The position numbers were made by a program, and so were the translations under genes. The notes beneath the pieces are model-generated. The model saw only the letters and a program-made list of their open reading frames with translations. It had not been told where the DNA came from and made no database searches. A DNA stretch of 25,040 bases from Chara braunii (Eukaryota > Streptophyta > Charophyceae > Charales > Characeae): the NCBI GenBank assembly GCA_003427395.1, contig BFEA01000668.1, forward strand, positions 292,402 to 317,441, written 5' to 3'. Below are positions 1 to 9,244 of this stretch, one piece after another (the stretch's first letter is position 1; each line of letters starts with the position of its first letter).

Positions 1-5
1 CCAAG

Positions 6-147
6 ATGAAGCGCAACACACCCAAGCACCCAAATCAACAAAATGACAAGTTTGATATCATCTACACTAGGGGAAACATCACCGAAGTATCCCAAAGTGA
101 AACGCAACACATACACCCACCCAAATCAGCAAAAATCGTAGTTTTGA
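6..147. repeat. Direct repeat, ~93-bp period, at window edge
   Basis: A block of about 48 bp at 6-53 (core GCAACACACCCAAGCACCCA) recurs with differences at 99-147 (core GCAACACATACACCCACCCA). The shared order is 'tgaa-gcaacaca-cccaaatca-caaaa-tag/aag-ttt'. This looks like two units of a ~93-bp tandem repeat that probably continues left of the window. No coding function is evident; the frame through it is open only because it runs into the purine microsatellite that follows. Confidence 0.6.
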
Positions 148-149
148 CA

Positions 150-289
150 AGAGGAGAAGGGGGAGAAGGAGGAAGGGGAGAAAGAAAAGAAAAGGAAGAA
201 GAAGAGGAAGAAGAAGAAGAAAGAAGAAGGAGAGAAGAAGGAGAAGAGGAAGAAGAAGAAGGAGAAGAAGAAAAAGAAGAAGAAGAAGG
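150..289 (+). repeat. Purine (GAA/GGA) microsatellite
   Basis: Nearly pure A/G on the plus strand, mostly GAA and GGA triplets. It gives long Glu/Arg-rich frames on this strand and Ser/Leu-rich frames on the other; these are artefacts of composition. Such homopurine mirror-like tracts can adopt triplex DNA. Confidence 0.9.
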
Positions 290-2270
290 CATCCCTCCTC
301 TTTCACTCACCTCTCGCTGGTCTCTAGGCAGTGGAGTCCCAATGCTTGGTCCTAGCCTCCTGAGTATGGTTTTTCCTCCCTCCCAAGCTCTCCCCTCCTT
401 CCCTCGCACCTCTCCTCTAGCTATGGCAGACTCCTACCTCTAAGGCTGTGGAGTCTTTCCCTCTAGAAGGCCTAAGGGGACCCCTTTCAGCCTCTCCTCC
501 TACCTCACAGCCTGAGGGCTAGACCTCCTCTCTCAGCCTTATCACCATAGCCAGACTCCAGGCTAACTCCGACTCTCACTCCCTTGCTTCACTTCCACTC
601 GGACTCTCTCGTAGACTCATTTGGGCAGCATGGGCACCTCTCATGCTCAAAAGAGAATGGCGGCCTGCACCTCCAACTTATGTAGGCTGGAACAGGTGCA
701 CCACCCAACCTCTAGGCCTCTCCAAGTGCGTCTAGGTGGGCCGAGGTACCCCCAAGGCCAAATTTTCGGTTTTGGCCCATCCGGAGGTACCTGGGCCTTA
801 TTTTGGCCATGTGCATGCAGCCTGAGAGGCCGGTACCTTGTCGGACTACCCCTTGGTCTACCCCAGCCTCTTTTTACTTCAAAAAGAGCTTCCTTTTGGG
901 GTAAACCTTCCCAAAATGCAGCCTTTACTGAATTTNGAGGCCTAAAGGCCCATTTTTTGTCTTTTTCCTGGTCTAGGCCTCTTTTGGTAGGCCGTTGCAC
1001 TTTTCCAAGTGGCGGCTCCAATCTCAGCCTTGGATTTGGCTGAGATCCATGGTCCTCATCATTNCGAGCTACCCCCAAGCTCCCCTTGGCCCACAATTTA
1101 GCCTTTTACTTCAATTTTCAATTTTTTTGGTGTGTCTGGCCCAATCCTTGGGCCAAATATGCAGTTTTGTCTTGTTCCTCTCTTTGTTTTCCCTCCATTT
1201 TGCTGCCAACTCATTCCGGAGCTAGCCGTTTTGTGTCAGCCCACAAAAACGGCTAGATCTCCTCCTTCGCAAGATCAGATCTCAGATCTAAGGCCCAAAA
1301 ATAAGCCGACCAACTCACATCAACATTTTTTCTTATTTTTGCTGCTTAAATTCAGATTTTGCAGAGATAATGCCCCAAGGACCTTATCTCTGCAATCCCG
1401 ACTGCCCTCCTAGGATCTATGAGGGATGAGGTCATCATTGAGACCTGCCAGTCCCTACTGCTGTAGTCCCAACCTGGCGGCACTTTTTCCTCCACTCATT
1501 CATCCTCCTTTGTCTCATTCTTCCCCCTTTTCTCCCCCTTTTTCCTCCTTTCTCTTTTATTTACTGTTGGGATAAGTGTCCAACAGCTATTTCTCCTCTT
1601 CCTAGCTGTCGGACCTTTCCCAAGACTTGATTTTGCAGCCAACATATGGCCGTTACACCTCGGACTGCAGTAGTGGCACCCCCAAGGCCAAAGGGGGCTC
1701 ATTTTTGCTGTCGCCGCTTCCAGTTTGAGACCCCTTTGCTCCGATTTTCTCCGGCCAACCCTTTTTTCCACGTGGAGCCCTTGGAACTTCGTTTTTTTTG
1801 GCCTAGCTGATCCGGGATACTCGGACTGCTAGTCGGGCCCCCCTTACTGCTGCTACTCCCTTTCCTCTTTCCCTTCGGCACCTCCCGTCGGCGCTTGCCG
1901 CGACGGTGCTTAGTATTTTCATCCGAACCCCCTGGACCGGAAGGTCCCGTCCACCTGATGTTATGTTATTTTATTTTTGTTGTTGTTGCATTTGTTTCAG
2001 GGTCCCTTGGGTCGCCCCAGGTGCCTTCCGTCTTTTCCGTCTCACGTCCGTCTCCTTCGTTCCGTCGTCAATTTCCGTTGACGCCCGCCTTCTCCCTATC
2101 CTCTTATTATTCCTAGTCCGTTCCCCCTTTTCTGGCGTCGTCCCAGGTGACGACCTGTTTTCTTCTCAGGGTCATCATGCATCCCCGCTGCCCAGTTGTT
2201 CGTTGTTCCGTGGACGGTTCCCGATACTAGTCCCGCCGGTAATTCCGCATTTTCACCTGGTCCCACGTGG

Positions 2271-2474
2271 TCCCTGACACTCTGTCCTGTCGGTACCATG
2301 TCTTCTCTTAGTCTCACGTGGTCTCGGGCACTTTGTTCCGTCGGCACCACATCTTCTCTTAATCTCACGTGGCCCCCGACGCTTTGCTCTGTCGATGCCA
2401 CGACTTTTCTTGGTTTTGTGTGGTTCTCGACGCTTCGTCCCGCTGATACCACGTTTTCTCTTGGTGTTCCCAAC
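2271..2474 (+). repeat. 51-bp minisatellite inside the left arm (4 units)
   Basis: Four consecutive 51-bp units, each with the pattern 'cgac-ctttgt-c-gtcg-taccac-tcttctctta-tctcacgtgg'. A partial fifth unit precedes them. Because 51 is divisible by 3, a long open frame runs through on the plus strand; it is not evidence of a protein. The unit core (ggtccc-gacact-gtcc-gtcggt) is related to the 26-bp minisatellite at 4201-4303 in the other arm, so the repeat predates the arm divergence and has expanded differently in each copy. Confidence 0.8.
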
Positions 2475-2855
2475 GTCCCTCTGTCTCACGGTGATCTCCG
2501 CCCCCTGCTCCTATTGCGTCCCGCATGCTATTCCGTTCTGGGTGCCGGCTCCCACCTGACCTGCGGTCTCCTTGGCCCTCTTGCCGATGTGTCCCGTCAG
2601 CGCCTTGCGCCCTGTCCCTTCCCGCTTCCTTCCTTCCCTTGCTGCGTACCTCCTATGCTACTACGGACTTCCCAGCGGCCCTTCTCTGTCCTTTGGGGAA
2701 AGAGTCGCCCGTGCTATTCTCTCACAGTCCTATGCCNCTTCCTGCTTAGACCGTCCTCTTCTCTTTTGGCGGTCCTGACGACCCTGAGCAGCCTCTAGCT
2801 CCCTACTGCCTGTGCCCACGCTTCCGATCTTTCCAGCATTCTTGCCTCCGGTTTT
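2475..2855. other. C/T-rich part of left arm, no gene seen
   Basis: Pyrimidine-rich sequence between the 51-bp minisatellite and the conserved leader-proximal block. It corresponds to right-arm sequence around 4000-4200 read on the minus strand, but similarity is weak apart from short shared strings. It holds an N at 2737. Several overlapping open frames are composition artefacts. Confidence 0.5.
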
Positions 2856-2857
2856 CT

Positions 2858-2933
2858 CTGCCGTGCACAAATTAGTCATATACAATCTCTCGAGTGACGG
2901 GAAGTCATTTGGGACTCACCAGTCCCGACACCG
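2858..2933 (+). promoter_or_regulatory. Conserved leader/promoter-like block with hairpin (left copy)
   Basis: This is the best-conserved part of the inverted arms: about four in five bases match the right-arm copy at 3926-3997 on the minus strand, better than the rest of the arms. Order: 'gtgcacaaatt', a TATA-like 'catatacaa' (2877-2885), 'cgagtgacgggaagtcat', then a hairpin GGGACT-cacc-AGTCCC (2911-2926, flanking pairs 2909-2928), then 'cgacaccgt'. Placed just upstream of the gag-protease frame, it is likely the LTR promoter/R-U5 or 5' leader, with the hairpin near the transcript 5' end. The TATA role is inference. Confidence 0.5.
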
Positions 2934-3791
2934 TGCCTACAGGTGAGGACCCAAGTAGGGGCCGGGCCGTCTAAGAGCAAGGAAATCACGACGGTAGACG
3001 GGGGGAGAAGAAGTGGTGACGACGACCCGCCGATGGTCGACGCAAAAACCACGGAGGAAAGGAAGGGGGAAGAGTCCACGTCGCCAAAATCACCTAGGGA
3101 AAAAGGACCAATGAAGTGCACCTTGGACGAGATAGACACGGTTACGCCCCTGCGGAGGACACTAATGCAACCGATGCAATGCACTCTTTTTGAGTATTTG
3201 GCGGCTAGCAAGAGCGCTAGAGACGAGCTCCTGAGTATCACCAAGAACGTGAGAATTCCGCTCGCGGGAGGGTCAACCGTTCCCGGGGATGGACCCGCCA
3301 AGGAGGAGGTACAGTCCTCTCGGATTACGATGGAGGAACTGCCGGCAAATTTCTTCTCCGAGGAAGAAGTCAAGAAATTTTATGTCTTAGGGAGCGGCCA
3401 GTTCCAAGCCATGGTGAGTGGGAAAAAGATGAGAGCACTAGTGGATAATGGGTCCGAATCTACCGTATGTCGAGACTCCATTGCAAGGGAGTTAGGGTTA
3501 GAAGTGGATAGATGAGTGTCCATGTCCATGGTAGTTGCGGACAACAAGCTCCAACCAGCAGAAGGGGTATGTCACAGCCCCTTGATTGAGGTCGTAACAG
3601 TGGAAGCTACTGTCCCAATTTTCTCGGTGGAAGAGTGTTCTTCTGAGTTGATCCTCGGGAGGACTTGGCTGAGCGCGGTCCAGGATACCATGGTTGACCT
3701 TTCGGACGGGAGTCTGACCCTCTCGATCCAAAGTTCGGACGAAATCCGAGTGGTCCTAAAGATTTTGGATGCTCAAGATGAGCGGAACTGA
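2898..3791 (+). pseudogene. Decayed Ty3/gypsy-type gag fragment + retropepsin protease
   Basis: A frame of about 282 residues broken by a single in-frame TGA at 3513-3515. The N-terminal part is charged and low complexity (Lys/Glu/Asp-rich). It is followed by a short stretch CTLFEYLAASKSARDEL that resembles gag-pol linker sequence of plant and fungal LTR elements. The C-terminal half is an aspartic protease: ALVDNGSES carries the catalytic Asp (codon 3444-3446) in a D-N-G variant of the usual D-T/S-G. After the stop codon the fold continues with ...ELILGRTWL (about 3646-3675), matching the conserved hydrophobic-hydrophobic-Gly-Arg end of retropepsins. The frame is open from 2898 but has no ATG near its start; a GTG lies at 2943 and the first in-frame ATG is near 3033, so the start is uncertain. 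No zinc knuckle, reverse transcriptase, RNase H or integrase follows; the sequence runs into the inverted right arm within 130 bp. It is non-functional as it stands. The protease call is firm, the gag call weaker. Confidence 0.8.
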
Positions 3792-3920
3792 ACCAGTATT
3801 CCAAGGAGGAGGGAAGCCCAGTCACGAGTCTGCCGGGTCCGATTAGAAGAATCTCCCTTCGCCTAGAAGGAACCCCCGGGGGATCGGGTAGAAGTCAAGG
3901 AGGTTGGGGACCGAATTCTA
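3792..3920 (+). other. Frame remnant after the protease, with perfect 10-bp palindrome
   Basis: After the TGA at 3789-3791 the same frame stays open for 24 more codons, then stops, suggesting eroded coding sequence. A perfect palindrome CCCCCGGGGG lies at 3873-3882. No pol domain is recognisable. This is the junction where the element sense flips to the inverted right arm. Confidence 0.4.
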
Positions 3921-3925
3921 ATAGA

Positions 3926-3997
3926 CGGTGTCGGGACCGCTGGGTCCCGAATGACTTCCCATCACTCAAGAGTTTGTATATAGCCAATTTGTGCACG
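3926..3997 (-). promoter_or_regulatory. Conserved leader/promoter-like block with hairpin (right copy)
   Basis: Minus-strand counterpart of 2858-2933. Read on the minus strand it has 'gtgcacaaattgg', TATATACAA, 'gagtgatgggaagtcat', then a perfect 8-bp stem TCGGGACC-cagc-GGTCCCGA (3931-3950 on the plus strand), then 'caccgt'. The stem differs from the left copy at paired positions (C:G here, T:A there), which supports selection on RNA structure. Confidence 0.5.
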
Positions 3998-4200
3998 GCA
4001 GAGAAATCGGGAATAAGAAGGAACGGGAAGAGAAAAGAGCAAAGGACTAAGCTGGCGAGAGCAATGGCGCCCCGGGTTGGGAACCGCGGGAAAGAGCTAG
4101 CAGCGGCAGGGAAACGAGCGCAGAGGCTCGGGCGTGGAAGGGTGCAGCCTAAGGACAGATGGGGCACTAGATTTCGATACAACAGAGGCCAAGAGCTGAC

Positions 4201-4303
4201 GGGACTAAGTGTCGTGGACCACCGATGGGACTAAGTGTCGGGGACCACCGACGAGACTAAGTGTCGGGGACCGTCGACGGGACTAGGTGTGGGGACCACC
4301 GAC
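4201..4303 (-). repeat. 26-bp minisatellite in right arm (4 units)
   Basis: Four units of 25-26 bp with consensus GGGACTAAGTGTCGGGGACC followed by ACCGAC; a degenerate fifth unit follows to about 4330. It is related to the 51-bp units at 2271-2474 in the left arm when read on the opposite strand. Confidence 0.85.
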
Positions 4304-4824
4304 GGGACAAAAGTCGGCGGTCCACGGTGGAACAAATAGCAAGGACCAGCGTGGGACAAGTGGCAGGGATTTGTGACGTTCCAAGAGAAAAATAAAGAGT
4401 GATGTGAAGAGCAAATAATTAAAGCAATATATACCGTCAAGATTGAGGATCTTGACGGCCAAGAATATTAGCTCCGCTAGTATGGGCACTAGTGGGAGCA
4501 AACGGGGAGGCTGAAAGGAAAAAGAAAAGTGAAGGAACTTGAAGTGGGAAGCATGGGAGCAATCCGACAAATCTCGGATCAGCCCCCCCAAGAAAATTGA
4601 ATTAAAAGAGAGCTCATAGGAAAATAAGGTCTCCCTGGGTAAATCGGAGTGAGGGAGGCCACCGTGACTGTGGGAGAGGAATGGGAATAAAAGGAGGCTC
4701 ATGTGCGCATGAGAAGACCAAAATTGAAGTCCGGGCTGCAACGGACTGCACCATGAAGAGAGGAAGGGCCAAAACTAAGAAGGAGGGCCTAGAAAAGGGC
4801 CTTAACGGCTAGTTGACACTTGAC

Positions 4825-5000
4825 CTGCAAAAAGAAAAAGAAAAGAAAAAGAAAAATGAGGGAGAATAAGACAAAATGTGTACGAGGGAGTGAGTGAGTT
4901 GACCGTCAGTTGGGACTGCAACAAGTAGGGACTGGTAGGTCCCTACTATCCACAAATGGAGGGAAAAGAAAAGAAAAGAAAAAGAAAAAGAATAAGAAAG
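4825..5000 (+). repeat. A/G-rich tracts
   Basis: Purine-rich runs at about 4828-4862 and 4964-5012, mostly (AAAAG)n with GAG. They sit inside the LTR-like sequence and match the pyrimidine tract of the left arm. They resemble polypurine tracts but their place in the element does not define an LTR boundary. Confidence 0.6.
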
Positions 5001-5142
5001 AGAGAGGAAAAGACAAAAGGGTACTAACAGTCAAAAACGATCACTTGGGGGGGTGCATCCGTGACCAGATTCATCCTGGAATATGGCGGTTACAAAAGAC
5101 CTTGATTTTCTTTGATTTTTGCAGAGCAATCAAGGCCCCATG

Positions 5143-5560
5143 CAACCGAAAAATAACGGATTACATAGGGGAGGAGNGACACATGTTTTGGATACATCCA
5201 TAGTCAAAACCAAGTCCGGATGCATCTGAGAGTTGACCGTTTTCTTTTCTTTTAAGTAGGGGTTAGTTGTGGGGCATTGGGGCTTGGAAATTGGCCCCCA
5301 TTGCAGTCCGAGCTGCAACGGACTGCATAAGGGAAGAGAAACACATATTCTAAATGCCTCCAAAGCCAATATTGAGTCCGGATGCACTTGGGAGTCTAGC
5401 GCTTCATTTCTCTCTAGTATGGGGCAAGTTGTAGGGTTGTGGCACTAGGGGAAGGCGCAAGCATGCGGTCCGAAAAATAACGGACTGCGTAAGGATGCCT
5501 AAACTAAGGGAAAATGAGCCACGACAAGTCCGGAGGGCTAGAAAAAGGTGATTCCGGCAT
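5143..5560. repeat. Diverged ~160-180-bp tandem repeat within right arm
   Basis: Three related segments start near 5143, 5312 and 5468. Each begins with a string like 'ccgaaaaataacggactgc' or 'ctgcaacggactgcataag', then has a purine run ('-ggaagagaaacacat-'), and then 'gtccggatgca-ctg-gag' or a degraded form of it. The first two are clearest. Another 'gcaacggactgca' lies near 4738, so the motif is spread through the right arm. N at 5177. Confidence 0.55.
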
Positions 5561-7320
5561 GGGGTAAGTGGAGACGGTAAGCGGCGGCCGCAAGATGAGA
5601 TCTTGCGAACAAGAAAAAAAATTCGGCACATGAGAAGCACCTAAGGGAGGAGTGTTGAAACTCCCAACTGCGAGGGGGTCCCAACGATAAAGAATTGGGA
5701 TGCCGTCCGGGATGCTCCCGGGGACCTAGTGGGCCTAAAGAATAAAAATCGAAAATGGGACATGCGCCGGCGGGACTGCCGGTGGGGCGGGACAAGAAAA
5801 CGGAATAAGTACAAGGGAAGTGGCGGGGGCTTGGGGTGTCCCCAGGAAACCGTGAGCCAAGTGCAGGAAAATAAATGATGATGCGAGCGGACGACACCGT
5901 CGAGATCGGGGATCTGGACGGTGGAAAATATTAGCACCACTAGCGCAAGCACTAGTGGGGGCGATTGGGGGAGCCACGTGAGGAAGGCATGGAGAAATAA
6001 TAATGGCAGGGGGCCTGCCCAGCGGTCTGAGATATCTCAGATCTTCTAGGCATGAGAAAATAGAATCTCAAGGGGCTCCACATGCGAAAATGGTTGTCCG
6101 GAGAAAATCAGAGCAAGGGGGCTCAAAATAAGAGTTAACGAGAGCAAAAGGAAGCCCCCAAGGAGCATAGGGGTGCCATTACTGCAATCCGTGACATAAC
6201 GGCCTAGTAGCTGTTGAGAATCTGACCTTGAATGGGGTTCTAGAGACTAGGAAAGAGGGTGCACAGCTATTTGACACTTGTCACAGCTGAAATAAAAGGA
6301 AAATAGAGAAAAATGGGAGAAAATTGAGGGAGAATGAGACAAAGGGGGAGAAATGAGTGGAGGGAAATGTGNCGGCCTGTTGGGACTGCTGCAGTAGGGA
6401 TTGGCAGGTCCCTACGATGACCTCATCCCTCCTAGATTCAAGGAGGGAAGTCCGGATTGCAGAGATATGACCCTTGGGGTATTATCTCTACAAAATCTGA
6501 ATTAAAAGAGAGAAAATAAGGGAAAATGCAGAAATGAGTTGGCGGTTTTCTTTTGGACCATGGATCTAAGATCAGATTTCATGGTGGAGAGGATCTGGCC
6601 GGTTTTTAAGGGCCAACGCAGAACGGCTAGCTCCGGAATGAGGTGGCAGCCCGAAATGGAAAGAAACAAAGAGAGAAGAGGACAAAAATGTGCATTTGGC
6701 CCAAAAAGAGAGCCAAATGCATCAAAAATTGGGAATGTGAACTTTGGGGCCCAAAATTGAGGTAAGGGCTACCATGGGCTAACCCAGAATATTGTGTGCC
6801 TTGGATCTCAACCAGATCCAAGGCTGAAGTTGCACCGCCACTTGGAAAAATGCAACGGCCTACTCTAAAAGAGGCCAAGATCAGAAAAATCAAAGAAGGG
6901 GGGTCTCTAGGCCTTGAATTTCAAGTAAGGCTGCCCCTTGGGCATGGGGACCCTATGAAACAACATTTCTAAAACTGAAAAGAGGTCAAGGGAGGCCAAA
7001 GGGTAGTCCGAGTTGGTACGAACCACTCGGACTGCATGTACCTGGCCAAAATAAGGTCCGGGTAGTGGTGAAAAATTGCCTTGGGGGTACCTCGGTTCAC
7101 TTTGAGGCACATAAGGAAGCCCATGGGCTGGGCGGTGCACCTGTTTCAGCCTACATAAGCTGGGAGTTCAGTTCGTCACTCTCACATTTGCATGAGTAGA
7201 GCCCATGCTGCCGAAATGAGCCCGTGAAAGAGCTCTAGTCACTTGGGAGTGAGAGGAGGGGAACCGCTGCCAGTCTGGAGTCTAGAGATGGTAATGAGCT
7301 AGAGGAGAAGACCCTAGAGG

Positions 7321-7620
7321 CTAGTGGTAGTGGATATACATACATAGACATACATACCGAGACGCCGGTGAAAGTCTGATGAAACAGTCCAAGACAATTA
7401 TGTTTTTCCTTATGGAGGTGTCTATAGCGAATCTGACGACACACATATGCATGAGATACTCCCTTTTTTTTTTTCCACGTTCCTTCGCCTTTGATCTGAT
7501 TCTTCGTCCTCATTGATTGTCATGTGCAGTATTGTTTGGAACGAAGAAGATTCTACCTTATGGGCATTTATCATCCCGAAACTTGAGTTTGCAATATCCA
7601 TCATTTAGTCATCCACGAAT
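7321..7620. other. Unique-looking sequence, nothing recognised
   Basis: Immediately right of the inverted repeat. It includes 'catacatagacatacata' (7338-7356) and a T run at 7465-7475. No open frame with a recognisable domain. Confidence 0.4.
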
Positions 7621-7626
7621 GTTGAC

Positions 7627-7688
7627 CCTCTCTCTCTCTCTCTCTCTCCTTCTATTTCACACACACTCACACACACACGCACACACAC
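7627..7688. repeat. (CT)n followed by (CA)n
   Basis: (CT)n at 7627-7649, then a (CA)n-type tract at 7658-7688 with interruptions. Confidence 0.95.
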
Positions 7689-7869
7689 CTACATAAACAC
7701 TCACTCTAACGGAATTCACGTTGCTCTGATGTACCATTCAGTGAAACCACCCCCACTGAAACAGGCTTGGAGAGGGGACGGGAAGGAAGACTCTGTTGAA
7801 CTTAGCTTTAGTTCGACTACGTGAAACCGCGAGATCGGGGGCACTCTCATACACAAACTTACACCCGCA

Positions 7870-7903
7870 TACACACACACACACACGCACACACACACAT
7901 ACA
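7870..7903. repeat. (CA)n microsatellite
   Basis: Alternating CA with one CG interruption. The surrounding 200 bp (7700-8160) contain no recognisable gene; the overlapping frames on both strands owe their length to this repeat. Confidence 0.95.
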
Positions 7904-8161
7904 AACGAGTGTGGCTTCGTATATTTCCATGTTCTAGCGGTAGGTGCATTCCATGTGGTTCGGGGAGTAGGTCACGTGATAGGAGACTTACCTGCCTTTT
8001 GTCTCTCCACGCCGTTGTCGTCACTATCATCGTTGTCGACAGTTGAATGCTTCCCGCCCCATAACTCGATCCGTCACGATGTGCAGCATACCGAGGCCAC
8101 AACACGAGTACGATGGGCACAAGTGTGCACCAGAACAAGTCGAGCGGATGATAGGTAAGTC

Positions 8162-8269
8162 TTTTTTTTTTTTTTTTTTTTTTTTTTCTTCTTCTTGTTT
8201 TTCGTCTTCTTCTTCTTCTTCTTCTTCTTCTTCTTCTTCTTCTTCTTCTTCGTCTTCTTCGTCTTCTTC
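8162..8269. repeat. Poly(T) followed by (TTC)n
   Basis: An uninterrupted run of about 26 T (8162-8187), then (TTC)n to 8269 with TTG and GTC interruptions. It generates poly-Phe, poly-Ser, poly-Glu and poly-Lys frames in different frames, none of which is a credible protein. Confidence 0.95.
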
Positions 8270-8690
8270 ACGCGCCTTCCTCTTCCTTTTGGTCATCTCC
8301 TCTCTCGCTTGCGTGCGTCACCTCCCCGAGTGCTCTTCTTCCTGGCTTTCCCCGATGTGTTTTTGCTGCTTCTTGTTGCGCCCTGCCTTCCGCAGCCTTG
8401 TGGGTTTTCATGACGTGGCACAACAGTCCTAAGTGGCTAGTCTTTCTCGACCTCAACTATATTGTTGCCATACTACTAACGTGAATCTGCCCTGGTCTAA
8501 GAGCCAGACTCATCAAAGTGAATCTAAGAACCAGTAGTCACGTTCCAAGAAAAAGATAAATAATAAAACTAATAAAACAAAAGAAAACAAATCTAATTAA
8601 TATTAGAAAAGAAAGAAAGAAAAATAAAAATAAAAGGAAAACAAGAGACATTCCAACTACTAACTGTATGCTCAAGGTAAGTGTTGCCCC
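8270..8690. other. No gene seen; A-rich tract
   Basis: 8550-8645 is strongly A-rich ('aataaaactaataaaac', 'gaaagaaagaaaaataaa'). The rest is unremarkable. Confidence 0.5.
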
Positions 8691-8780
8691 CCCCGTTTTC
8701 GGTAGAGCTAATCATAACTAACTCTGAAAAAAGAGGTCCTAGTAAAAAAGGGTTAAAGACCCGCCCGACCGAAAACGGGG
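8691..8780. repeat. 13-bp perfect inverted repeat flanking 64 bp
   Basis: CCCCGTTTTCGGT at 8691-8703 is exactly reversed as ACCGAAAACGGGG at 8768-8780. It lies next to the tRNA-like block at 8804-8894, and a string 'ctagtaaaaaag' occurs both inside it (8739) and beside it (8800). Confidence 0.8.
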
Positions 8781-8803
8781 AAAAATATAGTCGAGCTTCT
8801 AGT

Positions 8804-8894
8804 AAAAAAGAGGAGTTAGCTCAGGGTCGGGTGGACTCGATCTTTGAATTTGTTGTTTGACTGTCCACACCTAAACCTACTGAGCTAGCTCCCA
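8804..8894 (-). mobile_element. tRNA-promoter-like block, possible SINE head
   Basis: On the minus strand TAGCTCAGTAGG (8887-8876) matches the Pol III A-box consensus TRGCNNAGYNGG. 44 nt downstream, AGATCGAGTCC (8843-8833) matches 9 of 11 B-box positions, which is the spacing of a tRNA. A run of six T (8809-8804) follows as a possible Pol III terminator. The 5' end (GGAGCTAGCTC) and 3' end (GAGCTAACTCC) pair with each other. A proper cloverleaf does not form (the T stem fails), so this is more likely a tRNA-derived SINE or a relic than a working tRNA. No anticodon is assigned. Confidence 0.4.
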
Positions 8895-9220
8895 CTTCGA
8901 GTAGAAGGGGGTCAATTTTGCTATAAGTAAAGCAGTGGGGCTCGGTCCGCCTAGTGGCCAAAGCCCAATTCTAAGTGTCTGTGTGTGCACACTTGCTGGT
9001 TCGTGTGCCTGTCAGAGTGTTTGTCGGCTTGAGTGCGTGTGTGACCCGCAAGAGCACTTGGTTGATCGGAAGGCTCGAAGGCCCGACAAGTAACTAAGGT
9101 CGTGACATTGAGGGTCGCGGTGGGGAAAACACTCAAGCGGCGGGCTGGTGGGTACTGCACCTAGTAGAGGTAGTTGTGTCGGGTACTCGAGGCCACCCAG
9201 AAGAAGACAAAAGTTAGCAG
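8895..9220. other. No gene seen; GT-rich stretch
   Basis: 8978-9050 is rich in TGTG/TGCC strings. Near 9159 'acctagtagaggtag' resembles 'acctagtagcggtag' near 9248, on the other side of the poly(T) at 9221-9244; this could be a target-site duplication around a small T-tailed insertion, but it is only about 75 bp long. Confidence 0.35.
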
Positions 9221-9244
9221 TTTTTTTTTTTTTTTTTTTTTTTT
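9221..9244. repeat. Poly(T), 24 nt
   Basis: Uninterrupted T run. Its similar flanking strings suggest a possible retroposon tail. Confidence 0.95.

Larger units (their letters stand above)
515..2937 (+). mobile_element. LTR-like left arm of a large inverted repeat
   Basis: This segment is the diverged reverse complement of the right arm at 3921-7320. Landmarks seen in both: the block around 'cagcctacataagctgg' (left 680-700, right 7145-7165), 'gtacccccaaggc' (left 745-760, right 7080-7095), 'ccaagtggcgg' with 'gccttggat' (left 1005-1035, right 6805-6845), the block with 'cctgccagtccctact' (left 1440-1470, right 6390-6415) and a pyrimidine tract (left 1490-1560, right 6300-6350). The order is kept throughout. 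Identity is visibly moderate, so this is an old copy. It lies directly upstream of a gag-protease frame in the same sense, so it is best read as the 5' LTR and leader of a decayed Ty3/gypsy-type element. Exact LTR ends (TG...CA) and a tRNA primer-binding site were not found. Confidence 0.65.
3921..7320 (-). mobile_element. LTR-like right arm of the inverted repeat (contains the family twice)
   Basis: Reverse-complement relative of 515-2937, extending outward to about 7320 (left 'gagggctaga' near 515 against right 'ccctagaggctag' near 7310). It is ~1 kb longer than the left arm because the family sequence appears twice in the same orientation. An inner partial copy is at about 4400-4960: 'cttgacggccaagaatattagc', '-gcactagtgggagc', 'tcagttgggactgcaacaagtaggga-tggtaggtccctac'. 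A fuller outer copy is at about 5870-7320, with the same landmarks at 5910-5960 and 6380-6415. Orientation means its own internal region should lie to its left on the minus strand, but nothing beyond the leader survives. Two head-to-head elements, or a fold-back rearrangement, both fit. Confidence 0.6.

Noticed and set aside
2196-2798. A ~200-codon plus-strand frame in the left arm
   Set aside because: It runs through the 51-bp minisatellite and C/T-rich LTR-like sequence; amino-acid pattern follows the repeat, not a protein family.
2876-3373. A 165-codon frame on the minus strand opposite gag-protease
   Set aside because: It is a shadow of the plus-strand frame, which has recognisable protease motifs.
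8804-8894. A functional tRNA gene
   Set aside because: Boxes are present but the T stem and acceptor stem do not pair in tRNA geometry.
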